From Diplodia intermedia (taxonomy: Eukaryota; Ascomycota; Dothideomycetes; Botryosphaeriales; Botryosphaeriaceae), in the NCBI GenBank assembly GCA_021495925.1, contig JAKEKT010000010.1, forward strand, positions 1 to 64,000: a stretch of 64,000 bases of DNA, written 5' to 3'. The position numbers and the translations under genes are program-made. The notes beneath the pieces were generated by a model that saw nothing but the letters and a program-made list of their open reading frames with translations, did no database searches and was not told where the DNA came from. Within the stretch, counting starts at the first letter, position 1; every line of letters begins with the position of its first letter. Of this stretch, positions 54,184 to 63,118 are shown one piece after another.

Positions 54184-56055
54184 TTAGAGATCCGCAGTGT
54201 AGCCAAGCCGCGCTCGATTGTCGTCGCAAACCCGTGCAAACTCCAAAAGTAACCGATACATGTAGATTTGCATGTCTTCCCTCCGCAGAACTTGCTGCGC
54301 CCAGTCCTGGCCTTGTTGGGCCAGCTTTTGCGCGACGTCGTCGTGGCTTAGCACGTTGTGCGACGGCGCGCCGGCAAGGTACTCCATGATGCCGTAAAAA
54401 TCGATATAAGTGTTGTCCATGGGGACGAAATGGACCCACGGAAAAAGCCGACTGTCGTGCCACTCGCGATAGATGGTCGTCTTGATGGGTAGCGATGTGG
54501 AGAGCAGGAATGCGCGGAAGCGGGCGCTGTACGAATTGCCGTCCACGTCGGGGAGGAACTTGAAGTCGTACTGCTCCTTCATGGGAATGCCGTCGACGAG
54601 GTGAAAGTGAGGATTGGCGTAGGAGCAGAGACGATCGGGCTCGCCCGGGAAACAAAGAAGATCGTTGAAACCGGCATCGTTCAGCGTCGCCAACCATTCG
54701 CCCATTTTCCCTTCCTCGGCCGCTTGCACGTGGTAAAGTTCGGGCGGTGGCAGCCTGAAAGTAGGAGAAGTCCCGTTGTTGGCTTCGGCGGTAGCGACGG
54801 TGGTGCCGTTGATCATGGAGAGGAAGCGGTGGCGATGGAAGTGTGCCCAAGTCTCTACTTTATTGCGGCCGCCCGAAGCGACGCCGCGCCAGACGAACTT
54901 GTTGTACTTTCCGCTCCAGCGGCCGCCGTGATCCGCGCCGCCCGAGTATTCAGTCCAGTCTCCCCAGTACATGGCAGCGGGGACGAGAATCTCGTTGCCC
55001 GCCCTAAGCTTCGAGCCAGCGAAGAGCGGTACTAATCGGTTCGATATCTTGGTCGAGACGGGCTCGATGAACGTCCCGTGCAGTCCGCGGAGGTGAGGAT
55101 GGAAGCATGGGTCCTTTGCCATGGTCCAATTGGAGACGTATCCTTGCCACGAGCCGAGTGGGTGTTGCGCAGGGAAGTATTCTGGCGCTGGAATGGAGAG
55201 GTCTGTCTCTGCAGCTGTCTGCCGAGCCGGACTATCCGGGGGGCAGGCGTCCTGGAACAGCGGCCAGATCTGATGGTTGTCCCCTATCCAGCCCACCGGT
55301 GGTGCTTCGGGATCGACGTCCATGGGACTGGTAAAGTGGTTCACAACGGTGGATGGGTCCGGTGGCAGCTGGCGTTCCGCAGCCGCAGATGTCACCAGCC
55401 GATCGATGTCCGCCCAGGGAACAAGAACACGTTGTTCATCCATGATGTTCAGGGCAAGGGTCACGTCGGGCACAGGGGCATCCTGCGCGACGGTATTGAC
55501 CATGTCGAACCAATGGTCCAGTCTCCAGTTGTCTTTCGGCGCGCGCTTCTCGACGGTGCCATTGCGCACCGACACGAGAGTGTCCTCGCTGTGCGGGGCG
55601 GCTGCGCGCACTTCCCGGGCAGGGATGCCCCAGAACGGTTCCAGGTCATGGTAGATCTGGTCGAAGAAGTCCTCGACGATGACGGCGTCGCGGGTGGAGG
55701 CGAAGTCGAACCAGGCATCGAAGCCCGGGGGCGGATGGCGGCCGCGGCGTTGGCGATAGCGGGCGGCAGCATCGTGCAGGGTGGTCGCGCGGGAGTCGAG
55801 AATGCGGTGGAAGTCGGCAGTCGCGCGCTCGACGAGGTGGTCGATGGGGTGAGGCGGACGGGTCTCGGTCTCGGGGACATGGGTGGGCAGGGCGGGCAAA
55901 GAAATAGGCTCGGCGAAGAATACATAGAGCAGCAGCACAAGGCCAGACGCAGCAGCGACGCATGCGATAAGGCGGTGCCGATGGGGCATGGCGGCGAGCA
56001 TGCTGGCGGGAGCGTAAGGGTTCGCCATGCCAAAGCAGCGGGCGGAGGCGGGCAT
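54184..56055 (-). CDS. Glycosyltransferase family 90 (CAP10/CAP59-like), type II membrane protein
   Basis: A single exon of 623 residues. A short cytosolic tail and one membrane anchor (IACVAAASGLVLLLYVFFA, ~30-48) place the catalytic part in the Golgi lumen. The lumenal CAP10/DUF821 domain has conserved blocks WSGKYNKFVWRGVASGGRN, FLPDVDGNSYSARFRAFLLS and IYREWHDSRLFPWVHFVPMD. Family GT90 includes Cryptococcus Cap10 (capsule xylosyltransferase) and animal POGLUT1. Filamentous ascomycetes have several copies of unknown acceptor, presumably glycan or wall related. N-glycosylation sites are frequent. In-frame Mets at residues 10, 19 and 23 could also be starts; the first is used here. Confidence 0.9.
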   Translation of the reverse strand: MPASARCFGMANPYAPASMLAAMPHRHRLIACVAAASGLVLLLYVFFAEPISLPALPTHVPETETRPPHPIDHLVERATADFHRILDSRATTLHDAAARYRQRRGRHPPPGFDAWFDFASTRDAVIVEDFFDQIYHDLEPFWGIPAREVRAAAPHSEDTLVSVRNGTVEKRAPKDNWRLDHWFDMVNTVAQDAPVPDVTLALNIMDEQRVLVPWADIDRLVTSAAAERQLPPDPSTVVNHFTSPMDVDPEAPPVGWIGDNHQIWPLFQDACPPDSPARQTAAETDLSIPAPEYFPAQHPLGSWQGYVSNWTMAKDPCFHPHLRGLHGTFIEPVSTKISNRLVPLFAGSKLRAGNEILVPAAMYWGDWTEYSGGADHGGRWSGKYNKFVWRGVASGGRNKVETWAHFHRHRFLSMINGTTVATAEANNGTSPTFRLPPPELYHVQAAEEGKMGEWLATLNDAGFNDLLCFPGEPDRLCSYANPHFHLVDGIPMKEQYDFKFLPDVDGNSYSARFRAFLLSTSLPIKTTIYREWHDSRLFPWVHFVPMDNTYIDFYGIMEYLAGAPSHNVLSHDDVAQKLAQQGQDWAQQVLRREDMQIYMYRLLLEFARVCDDNRARLGYTADL

Positions 56056-56397
56056 TTACTGGTAGCGCGAGGCTATGGCGCGGCGCATGCGGGGGCCAAG
56101 ACGGGCTACAGCTGTGACTTTTGCGCTATGCCCGCCCGAGCCATCGGCCGCCGGGCACAAGCGAGCCCGTATAAATCATGGAATGGCCACCTTATTCCGA
56201 CGTTTTGCATGTACTTGTGCCGCTGGTTGGCCAAATCACAGTAGAAGCTGTACATTACGTCACCACGCTTTGATGTTGTTCCCACCCGTGGACTTATAGT
56301 ACCCGTTTGCGCACGGTAAGAACTCACCCGGGGCTTGGCAGAGACATGTTAAACTATGATGACCGAAAGAAGCCGGCCCCACATGGATGGATGCTTG

Positions 56398-57299
56398 TTA
56401 TTGCGACTGAGAGCGAGCAAGTGCTTTGATCTTTTTCATCGCCGTTACTCTCGGGTTTTCCTTGCGGGATCTTGCCGCCGAGCCAGGCTTGATCGTCCTC
56501 TTCGCCGTGACGACCGCCTGGGCGCACCCCGTGATACTTTGGTAGAGGATATCTGATAGCAGCCGTTAGCCATGTCACCCCGCAGTTCGGTCGTCGTGCG
56601 GATCCACTTACACGCTGGGACGATTATCCACAACGCGTTCATGACAACAAAATACACCCAGAAGTACAGCGCTTCGGGGCGAGAGTGAAGCACGCCTCGT
56701 CTCATGTCCAAGAAGCTCGTCACGTAGTACAGCGTGTCGCTGTAGAGGTGTCCGGTCGAGACAAGCGCCTGGAGCGGGAGTCTGTACGGCGATTCCGAGA
56801 CGATACACCACGAGGTCAGGAAGGAAAGCGGACCCCAGATGAGCTAACACCAGAGTGAGCAAGTGTCTGGGAAAGGCGACAATGCGAAATACCACAGTGA
56901 TTGTCTCGAGCGTCAGGACCAGCGGGTCGGCAGCGAGATACCTGGAATCCGACTTTGCGTACTCCTTCCACAGCTGGCCGAAGAAATCCTGGGCTGCGGG
57001 CATGCGTGAATGGTTCACGAGGAAGTAGCCTTCGAAGAAGCAGTGGAGAGAACCGGCTGAGACGACTTAGCAGGATGCCTACATGAGTGCTCCGGGTACT
57101 TACACAAGACGAACCACAGCACGAGGCACCCATCGCGAGCGTTGATGGACGGCCGGTACCTGCGCGAAAGAAACAGGGCCGTGCCCAGGATGACGGAAAC
57201 ACCGGTCGAGAAGCCGGCAAAGAGCGAGGCCAGGCCGGCGGCGTTCTCCGTATAGCCGTGCAGTTTGAGATCAAGCGGATAGTAAGGATGCGGGGCCAT
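56398..57299 (-). CDS. Emopamil-binding protein family (EXPERA domain), sterol isomerase-like
   Basis: Four exons (57104-57299, 56893-57056, 56612-56843, 56398-56552) give 248 residues starting MAPHPYYPLDLKLHGY. Four to five membrane helices form the EXPERA fold. Family residues appear in SGSLHCFFEGYFLVNHSRM (His and two acidic residues in the sterol site), FGQLWKEYAKSDSRYLAADPLVLTLE, WGPLSFLTSWCIV and TGHLYSDTLYYVT. Plant and animal EBP is the sterol delta8-delta7 isomerase. Fungi normally use the unrelated Erg2 for this step, so the substrate here is open. The C-terminus is basic (a run of KKIKALARSQSQ) and probably cytosolic. All introns are GT-AG and in frame. Divergent from the CVNH gene. 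Confidence 0.93.
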
Positions 57300-57803
57300 G
57301 TCGATTGCCTGGTCGCGGCCTGGCTGCCAAGGGCCGCCTGTCACGTGCAAGCGGTCCGCGAGAGGCTGGCGATTATACGCTCGAGGGATCACCGGAGGGA
57401 GGATCGCACTGGCTTGGGCATCCAGCCACAGCCCGGTTTTCAGGCGTTCGCTTAGACGATGTGCGCTTAGTCAGCCGCCACGTTGGAGCAGGGCATCGAT
57501 GCTGGATGCTGCGAGCTCCGATATGGCGCTGGGGGTGCCGCGCTGGAAACGGCGACGGACAGGACGAAGAAGGTGTTGGCTCTGTTCCTGGATAGGTGCT
57601 TAGCGCCCGCTGACAGTCTGACAGGCCCCTGACCCCCGCCCATCCTCGCTGATCCCGCCGCGTCATTATTGGTCCACAAGTCACGCGGGGTCTCGCCCTG
57701 GGCAGTCGCCGCCACCTGCGCCACCTGCGCCTCCCAGCGTGCCGGCGCCTTATCAGCCGGGAGCCTGCTGCCTACCCTCGCCACCTCACCTCCACGCTCC
57801 ACC
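57300..57803. promoter_or_regulatory. Divergent promoter of the EBP-family and CVNH genes
   Basis: 504 bp between starts. An ATTGG at 57668-57672 (CCAAT on the minus strand) lies 132 bp from the CVNH ATG. No other motif is convincing. Confidence 0.4.
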
Positions 57804-59252
57804 ATGTCCTTCACAAAATCATCGCGCGGCATCTCCGTCACTCCAGACTTCCAGTTGTCTGCCGAATGCAAGCAGATTGACGGCCACTTCAAGCGGTCGT
57901 CCGTCCGGCTCGACCCCGTGCTGGGCAACGCCGACGGCTCGTTCCATGTCGAGGGCCGTGACTTCTCAAAGAGTGCGAGAAACGTATCCCTGAAGGCGGA
58001 AAATGGCTCGACAATATTGCATGCGAGCCTGCGGAGGAAGGACGGTGTTTGGCAGGAGACGGCCCTTAATCTCGACGTGATTGTTGCAAACAGAAACGGG
58101 TCGCTCGTCATGTAAGCCTCTTGCGTCACTCCGCAATGCTACGAGGCCTACTGACACCGATGCCACTGTGCAGAGATACGAGCACTATCCAATCGCTTGA
58201 CGGAGCCGTCACCTGTGATGCGCTGGAGAACCTTGTTGAGGAGTGCAGGCAGGCTGCGACTGACTTGAAGAACCAAATCCGTGACCAACTTACGAGAGAA
58301 TCCAACCGAGCATCGCAATCTGTCAACACTGCATTCAAGGGGATCGCGCAAATGCAGGAAGCCCTCAACGACGGCGGAGCATATGCTGATAGGCAGCATT
58401 TCCAGCCAGAAGCTGGCCATCTCAGATTCCTTCTCAGCGACGCTACCGGCCAATGGTCGAAGGTTGAAGAGGCCGTGGGGACTGCCAGCCAGCACATCAA
58501 GGAGTTCCAGCGCACGAAGCTCCACAGCGTCATCGCCGAGATTGAAGCCACCGAACGGAAAATAGCCGCGGATGTGGACAGGACCATGTTGGAGCAGAAG
58601 GAGACAAAGGTCCACCTTGAATCTTTAAGCGACCAGATCGGCCAGCATCAGAAGGAGCATTCAACAGCCCTAGACCAGAGACATGACGCATGGGCGAGGA
58701 CTGTCCGTTTCTCTATTGTAGGTTTCCCCATGAATTTCTACCAACTACAAGCTAATATTCAAAGGCTTCTGTCCTCGTGCCATTTGTTTTCATTCCTCTT
58801 GCCGTGTACGTACCCCGTTTCACCCTTACGTGCCCAGATGCTGACTTTAACAAAGCGAGGCATCAGACGAACGGGCACAATGGGATAAACAGGTAACCGA
58901 TCTTGAGAATGCCATCAAGGAGACTTCATGCCTGAGGGACAGGCTTGATGGGCTGCAGATCGGTCTCGAACGCGCGCTTCAGACCGCCAACCAGGGCAGC
59001 GAAAGATGTCGGCGTCTGCGGGCGGACGTGGGCACTCTTTCCGAGGAGCTGGACGGTTTGGAGGATCGCATCCATGACAAGAAGTGCATGATGACCGATT
59101 ACGTGCAGACGCTCCGAGAGGCCGAGTCGGATGGCGTGACGGCCTTGGAGTATAGCCAGACGCTGCAGGAAGGACGTGAAATCCTGCAGGAGGTCTTGTA
59201 CGTCAGGCAGGAGTTCGATCCGGAGAAGCTGCATGTTATGCTGCAACTCTAG
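57804..59252 (+). CDS. CVNH lectin-domain protein with long coiled coils and a central hydrophobic segment
   Basis: Four exons (57804-58111, 58174-58717, 58765-58805, 58856-59252) encode 429 residues; every junction is GT-AG and in frame. Residues ~1-102 match the cyanovirin-N homology fold: SSRGISVTPDFQLSAECK, then LDPVLGNADGSF and LDVIVANRNGSLV. CVNH domains bind mannose-type glycans in several fungal proteins. Residues ~110-280 are a long amphipathic helix or coiled coil. A 14-residue hydrophobic stretch follows (ASVLVPFVFIPLAV, 285-298), then a second coiled coil (~300-420). There is no signal peptide. The lectin-helix-hydrophobic-helix order is unusual; it could anchor the protein or let it insert into membranes. 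Function unknown. Confidence 0.82.
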
Positions 59253-59710
59253 ACACTCTTTGTGACTATGCTTTCGTCTCAGGCAACACGCTCGAGCATT
59301 TATCTTCGTGTTCATAACTTGACGATATGATTTTTCATTGTTGGGTATTGTTTACCTGGGATTCCGCTCCTTATACGTATATCTGCACCCAGCTTCACAG
59401 CATTTGTTTGGACCCAGAAGACGAGGTAGTTTGGAAGACCGTGCGGTTGATTGGGACGGCGTTAGAGCTTAGTAGGGACAGTACAGCTCGGGATGCCGAA
59501 TGCAAGACTGAAAATTGCATGAGTGTGTCTAGACACAAGGCACACCATGTAGTCAGAAGAACCAGTCAAATGATCAATTACTCGGCCGTATCCAAGTTTA
59601 ACCTGAGAGAACTATGAGAGATCCAAACCCGCTGGAATCATCATCCAAAATGCCATTTTACCCCTTTGTTGCGCCTGTATACAGAAAAAGATCGTACACA
59701 CGAACGCTTA
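59253..59710. other. Convergent 3' intergenic space
   Basis: 458 bp between the stops of the CVNH gene (+) and the Ppo-type gene (-). No features seen. Confidence 0.5.
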
Positions 59711-62700
59711 CTAATGCGCACTCACATCGCCATTCTCCTGTGGCGTTGCAGCATCATCCCAGTTAACTTTCAAGGCTGCAAAAAGGCGAGTCAGCACGGT
59801 CACTGTAGTAAGAGGGGAAAATAAAGTCGAGCGGGGAGAAAACCTACTCTGCGGGAACGGGAAGAACGAATCCCCCATCTCAGTCAGATATTTGTGATAC
59901 CGAACCTCCTCCTTCTCGAGCTCCGGCGGACCCATGGCCTGCTCGACCTTCTTGACGACGCCCTGCGGCCCCTTCGCCACGCGGATGTTCGGGCATTCCC
60001 TCAGGACGACCTTGAACAGGGAGGTGAGCGAGACGCGTGTCATGGGCAGGCCGAGGCACTGGTGCTGGCCGGCGCCGAGGTGGATGTAGCGCTCGAGCGG
60101 GCGGTCGAGGCGCACCTGGTCGGGGTCGGGGAAGGCTGTGGGGTCGCGCGACGCCGCGCGCAGGTGCAGCATGACGCGATCGCCTGCCTTGAAGTGGACC
60201 TCGCGGCCGGCGTCGACGACGGTGGTGTCGTGCGTGGCATACCGGAGGACGCCGGTCTCGCCGTACAGCCGGCTGCCCTCCATGAAGTAGCGCATGAGCT
60301 TGTCGAAGGATTCGTCGTCGTCGCGCAGCGCGAGCGCGCGGCACGCGGGCAGCAGCGCCCGCCCCTGCTCGGTGGTGAGGAAGAACTCCATCGTCTGCGC
60401 GAACAATTGGCCCTGGTTCGGCGCCATGCCGCCCGCCGTGCCCATGATGTGGCCCCAGACGAGGTCCGGCACGTTGTGGTCGTGCTTGAGCAGCCGCTGG
60501 ATGAGATGCACGCCGTAGTCTTCGAGTGTGTTGCCCGTCTCCTTCGATGGGAAGATCCTGGAAATAGCGTTCGACAAAATGCCGCCGCCGTCCTTGATCG
60601 ACCTGACCTTCAGTTCGACGGCCTCGCCCAGGCCATGCGTGGCCTTGTGGCCTTTCAGGCGGAGCTTGAACGACTCTCCCGGGTCCATGTCGAAAAATAC
60701 GACGGTGAAGACAGCAGCCAGGATCATGTACAGCTCGTGTTCAGTGAAGAGGCCGTGGGGATTCTTTTTGGTCTTGAGAGGCAGGAGGAAGAGATCTGCG
60801 GCGAAGTGAATGTGAACCAGATTGCCGACGTCACGGATCAGATCAACCTGGTTGAGGTTGTCGCCCAGTCTGTATGATTTCTCCTTCAGGAGCTCTTCAC
60901 TCTTGGCGAGGTAGTAGTTCTTGACCTCCTTCTGCCAATCGGAAATGTACAGAGCGTCCTTCATCATCTTGCGGGATTCGATGTTCTCATATCCGTCGCC
61001 TGCAAGCATGAAGTTCTTCGCTGGCTTGCCCATAAGGAACTCCATGGCCGGTCCCCAGGTAACATTGAAGGTTGCCTTGTCGCCGAGGATCTTTTCAGCA
61101 CACGCGTAGGAGTAGACGAGCTGGAATGGAGGGATGAACTGAGGTCTCTCGAAGTTGTACAGGTGTGCTTTGCCGAGAGTCTTCAGCACGTTCTCCATCT
61201 CTGATGGAACCGTGAGAGGATAGTGCGCATAGACGGAATCAGGCTTGAAGTGGTTCGGGAATGCCCGCATGAACAGCTTGGAGAAAACGCAGCCATTGTC
61301 GATCTCCTTGTCGGATTCCACAAGCGCGAAACCCCAGTTGGTAAGCAGCTTCGGGTGGTAGTCCAGAGTATAGAAGCGGTCGCCTCGGACAAGTGCTACG
61401 GCATCGGAGAGCACGCCGCGCGAGATGGTGTAGTTGGTGCACAAGCCCGAGCCAGGCACCATGGGCTCCTTGGCCGACTCTACAACAAGACCAGGGTAGA
61501 GCTCGACCTTGTCGGGAGTCTCGTAGAGGTGTCTCAGCTGATCTGCAACCTCGGGGTTGATGTCCTCAAACGTGTTGTGCGGCGTCAGCTTGAAGTGTTT
61601 TCTGAACTCGTTCAAAGTCGCGCAGTTCCAGGCACGGGCTTGCTCAATGCCCAGAACTTCGATGGCGCGCATGACGGCGGGCACACGCCGAGCGCCGAAG
61701 CTATTTGAGCAGTCCTCGATACTCTCAACGACGATCTTGACCAGTTCGTCATCATCAAAGCTGCCATCTGCCTTGCGCTTCATCTTGTTGAACGGCCTCT
61801 TTTCAGGCTCCTTCGGGATCTTGCCCTCGAGCCCGTTTAGTAGTTGAAGGAACTCGTGCATTTCCATCTTTTTGGGATCCTTCCCTGGCCAGAGTTCGTT
61901 CCACAAGTCCTCGGTCCATTTCTCGTCGCGGTCCGAGATGACCGAATGCCAGCGATACACCAAGTTGAATTCCGCCGAGACTTGGTTGCCCTCTGCCAAT
62001 GCAACACCGTCGATTTCAGCACGCGGATTGAGAGCCCAGTTGTCGTCCGTCTTGTTGAGGTTGAGGATGGTGCGGACATAGTCGAGCAGGACGCAGTTGA
62101 TGTAGAGGCCGCAGGTAATCAAACGAGCGGTTTGGAAGAGATCCTCGTCGTACTGCTTCCACGTCTTGGCATGGGGACCGGTCCGTCCCTCGACGGGCTT
62201 GTTGAACCTGCCGCCCTCGTTGATCTCGGCGAGATTCTTGGCCACGAAATTGTGGAAGCGATTGAACATGATGAGAAGCACGCCGACGCCAGGAGGGAAT
62301 AGCAGAAGACGCTCTTCGGAAAAGCAGTCGGGCTTGATCATGCCGTCCTTGCCGGTTCTCATGAGACCCAGCTCTTCGTCGTTGCTGCCGTAGAGAGGAG
62401 CGAGGTCGAGGTACGACGAGGTTTTTGAGCGGGTGAAATCATCGTGATCGGTGTCGAAGAGATCGTGGATGATGATGGAGGCCAGGTAGAAGAGCATGCT
62501 GGAAATCTGGTTGGGGTGTTTTTCGCTCTTGTTCCGGGACATAAGACTATCGAAGACCACGCCTGCATCTGGCAGGGCCGTCATCTGCGGGGTTTTGGGC
62601 TGCACCGTCCTGGCGTAGGGCATGCCGGCGGCGCCGAGCATGGGATGCTTCAGGCTGTTGAAGGAGCCATCGGCCTTGCGGTACTTGAGATCCCCCGACA

Positions 62701-63118
62701 GGAACGACTGCGGGGGGTGCTGGAGGTCGGAGTAGAGCTGGGTCAGGAAGCCGTCGGTGAGCTTCTTGCCCATGGGCGACGAGTCGGGGAGTGTTGCGGC
62801 GGCCTGGATCAGGCGCTCCATGAAATACGTCTTGTCGTCAACGAGCTCGCCGGTGATCTGGTTCTGCAGCACGTCGTACAAGGTCTTGTAGTTGTCAACG
62901 CCCAGGTGGCTGAGGTCGGCAAGACTGGCCTCGGCGAACTCCAGGGCATCGGTGTGGTAGTCGTCATGGTTGAGGTCGGTGCCGTCGCCGGTGCCAGTGG
63001 GCACAGGCTTGACTGCCTGGGTAATGAGGTTGCGTAGCGCGGAGACCTGCTTCGAGATCTCCCTGCGCGTCTTGTCGAGCTGCGAGAGCTCGGGTTCGGA
63101 AGTGAAGTGGGCCGACAT
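59711..63118 (-). CDS. ppoA: Psi-factor-producing oxygenase (fatty-acid dioxygenase/P450 fusion, linoleate diol synthase family)
   Basis: Two exons (59848-63118, 59711-59775) with a 72-nt, frame-neutral intron give 1,111 residues. The N-terminal heme dioxygenase half has the distal His218 in IIIHDLFDTDHDDFTR and the catalytic YRWH (388-391, radical Tyr and proximal His). The C-terminal P450 half keeps the isomerase-associated Asn901/Gln904 (APNQGQ) and the heme-ligand Cys1021 in GAGQHQCLG. Such enzymes oxygenate linoleic or oleic acid to 8-hydroperoxides and rearrange them to diols, the psi factors that balance sexual and asexual sporulation. An intact Cys points to PpoA (8-DOX/5,8-diol synthase) rather than PpoC, whose P450 half has lost that Cys. 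The A/B assignment is less certain. Confidence 0.95.
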   Translation of the reverse strand: MSAHFTSEPELSQLDKTRREISKQVSALRNLITQAVKPVPTGTGDGTDLNHDDYHTDALEFAEASLADLSHLGVDNYKTLYDVLQNQITGELVDDKTYFMERLIQAAATLPDSSPMGKKLTDGFLTQLYSDLQHPPQSFLSGDLKYRKADGSFNSLKHPMLGAAGMPYARTVQPKTPQMTALPDAGVVFDSLMSRNKSEKHPNQISSMLFYLASIIIHDLFDTDHDDFTRSKTSSYLDLAPLYGSNDEELGLMRTGKDGMIKPDCFSEERLLLFPPGVGVLLIMFNRFHNFVAKNLAEINEGGRFNKPVEGRTGPHAKTWKQYDEDLFQTARLITCGLYINCVLLDYVRTILNLNKTDDNWALNPRAEIDGVALAEGNQVSAEFNLVYRWHSVISDRDEKWTEDLWNELWPGKDPKKMEMHEFLQLLNGLEGKIPKEPEKRPFNKMKRKADGSFDDDELVKIVVESIEDCSNSFGARRVPAVMRAIEVLGIEQARAWNCATLNEFRKHFKLTPHNTFEDINPEVADQLRHLYETPDKVELYPGLVVESAKEPMVPGSGLCTNYTISRGVLSDAVALVRGDRFYTLDYHPKLLTNWGFALVESDKEIDNGCVFSKLFMRAFPNHFKPDSVYAHYPLTVPSEMENVLKTLGKAHLYNFERPQFIPPFQLVYSYACAEKILGDKATFNVTWGPAMEFLMGKPAKNFMLAGDGYENIESRKMMKDALYISDWQKEVKNYYLAKSEELLKEKSYRLGDNLNQVDLIRDVGNLVHIHFAADLFLLPLKTKKNPHGLFTEHELYMILAAVFTVVFFDMDPGESFKLRLKGHKATHGLGEAVELKVRSIKDGGGILSNAISRIFPSKETGNTLEDYGVHLIQRLLKHDHNVPDLVWGHIMGTAGGMAPNQGQLFAQTMEFFLTTEQGRALLPACRALALRDDDESFDKLMRYFMEGSRLYGETGVLRYATHDTTVVDAGREVHFKAGDRVMLHLRAASRDPTAFPDPDQVRLDRPLERYIHLGAGQHQCLGLPMTRVSLTSLFKVVLRECPNIRVAKGPQGVVKKVEQAMGPPELEKEEVRYHKYLTEMGDSFFPFPQSRFSPRSTLFSPLTTVTVLTRLFAALKVNWDDAATPQENGDVSAH

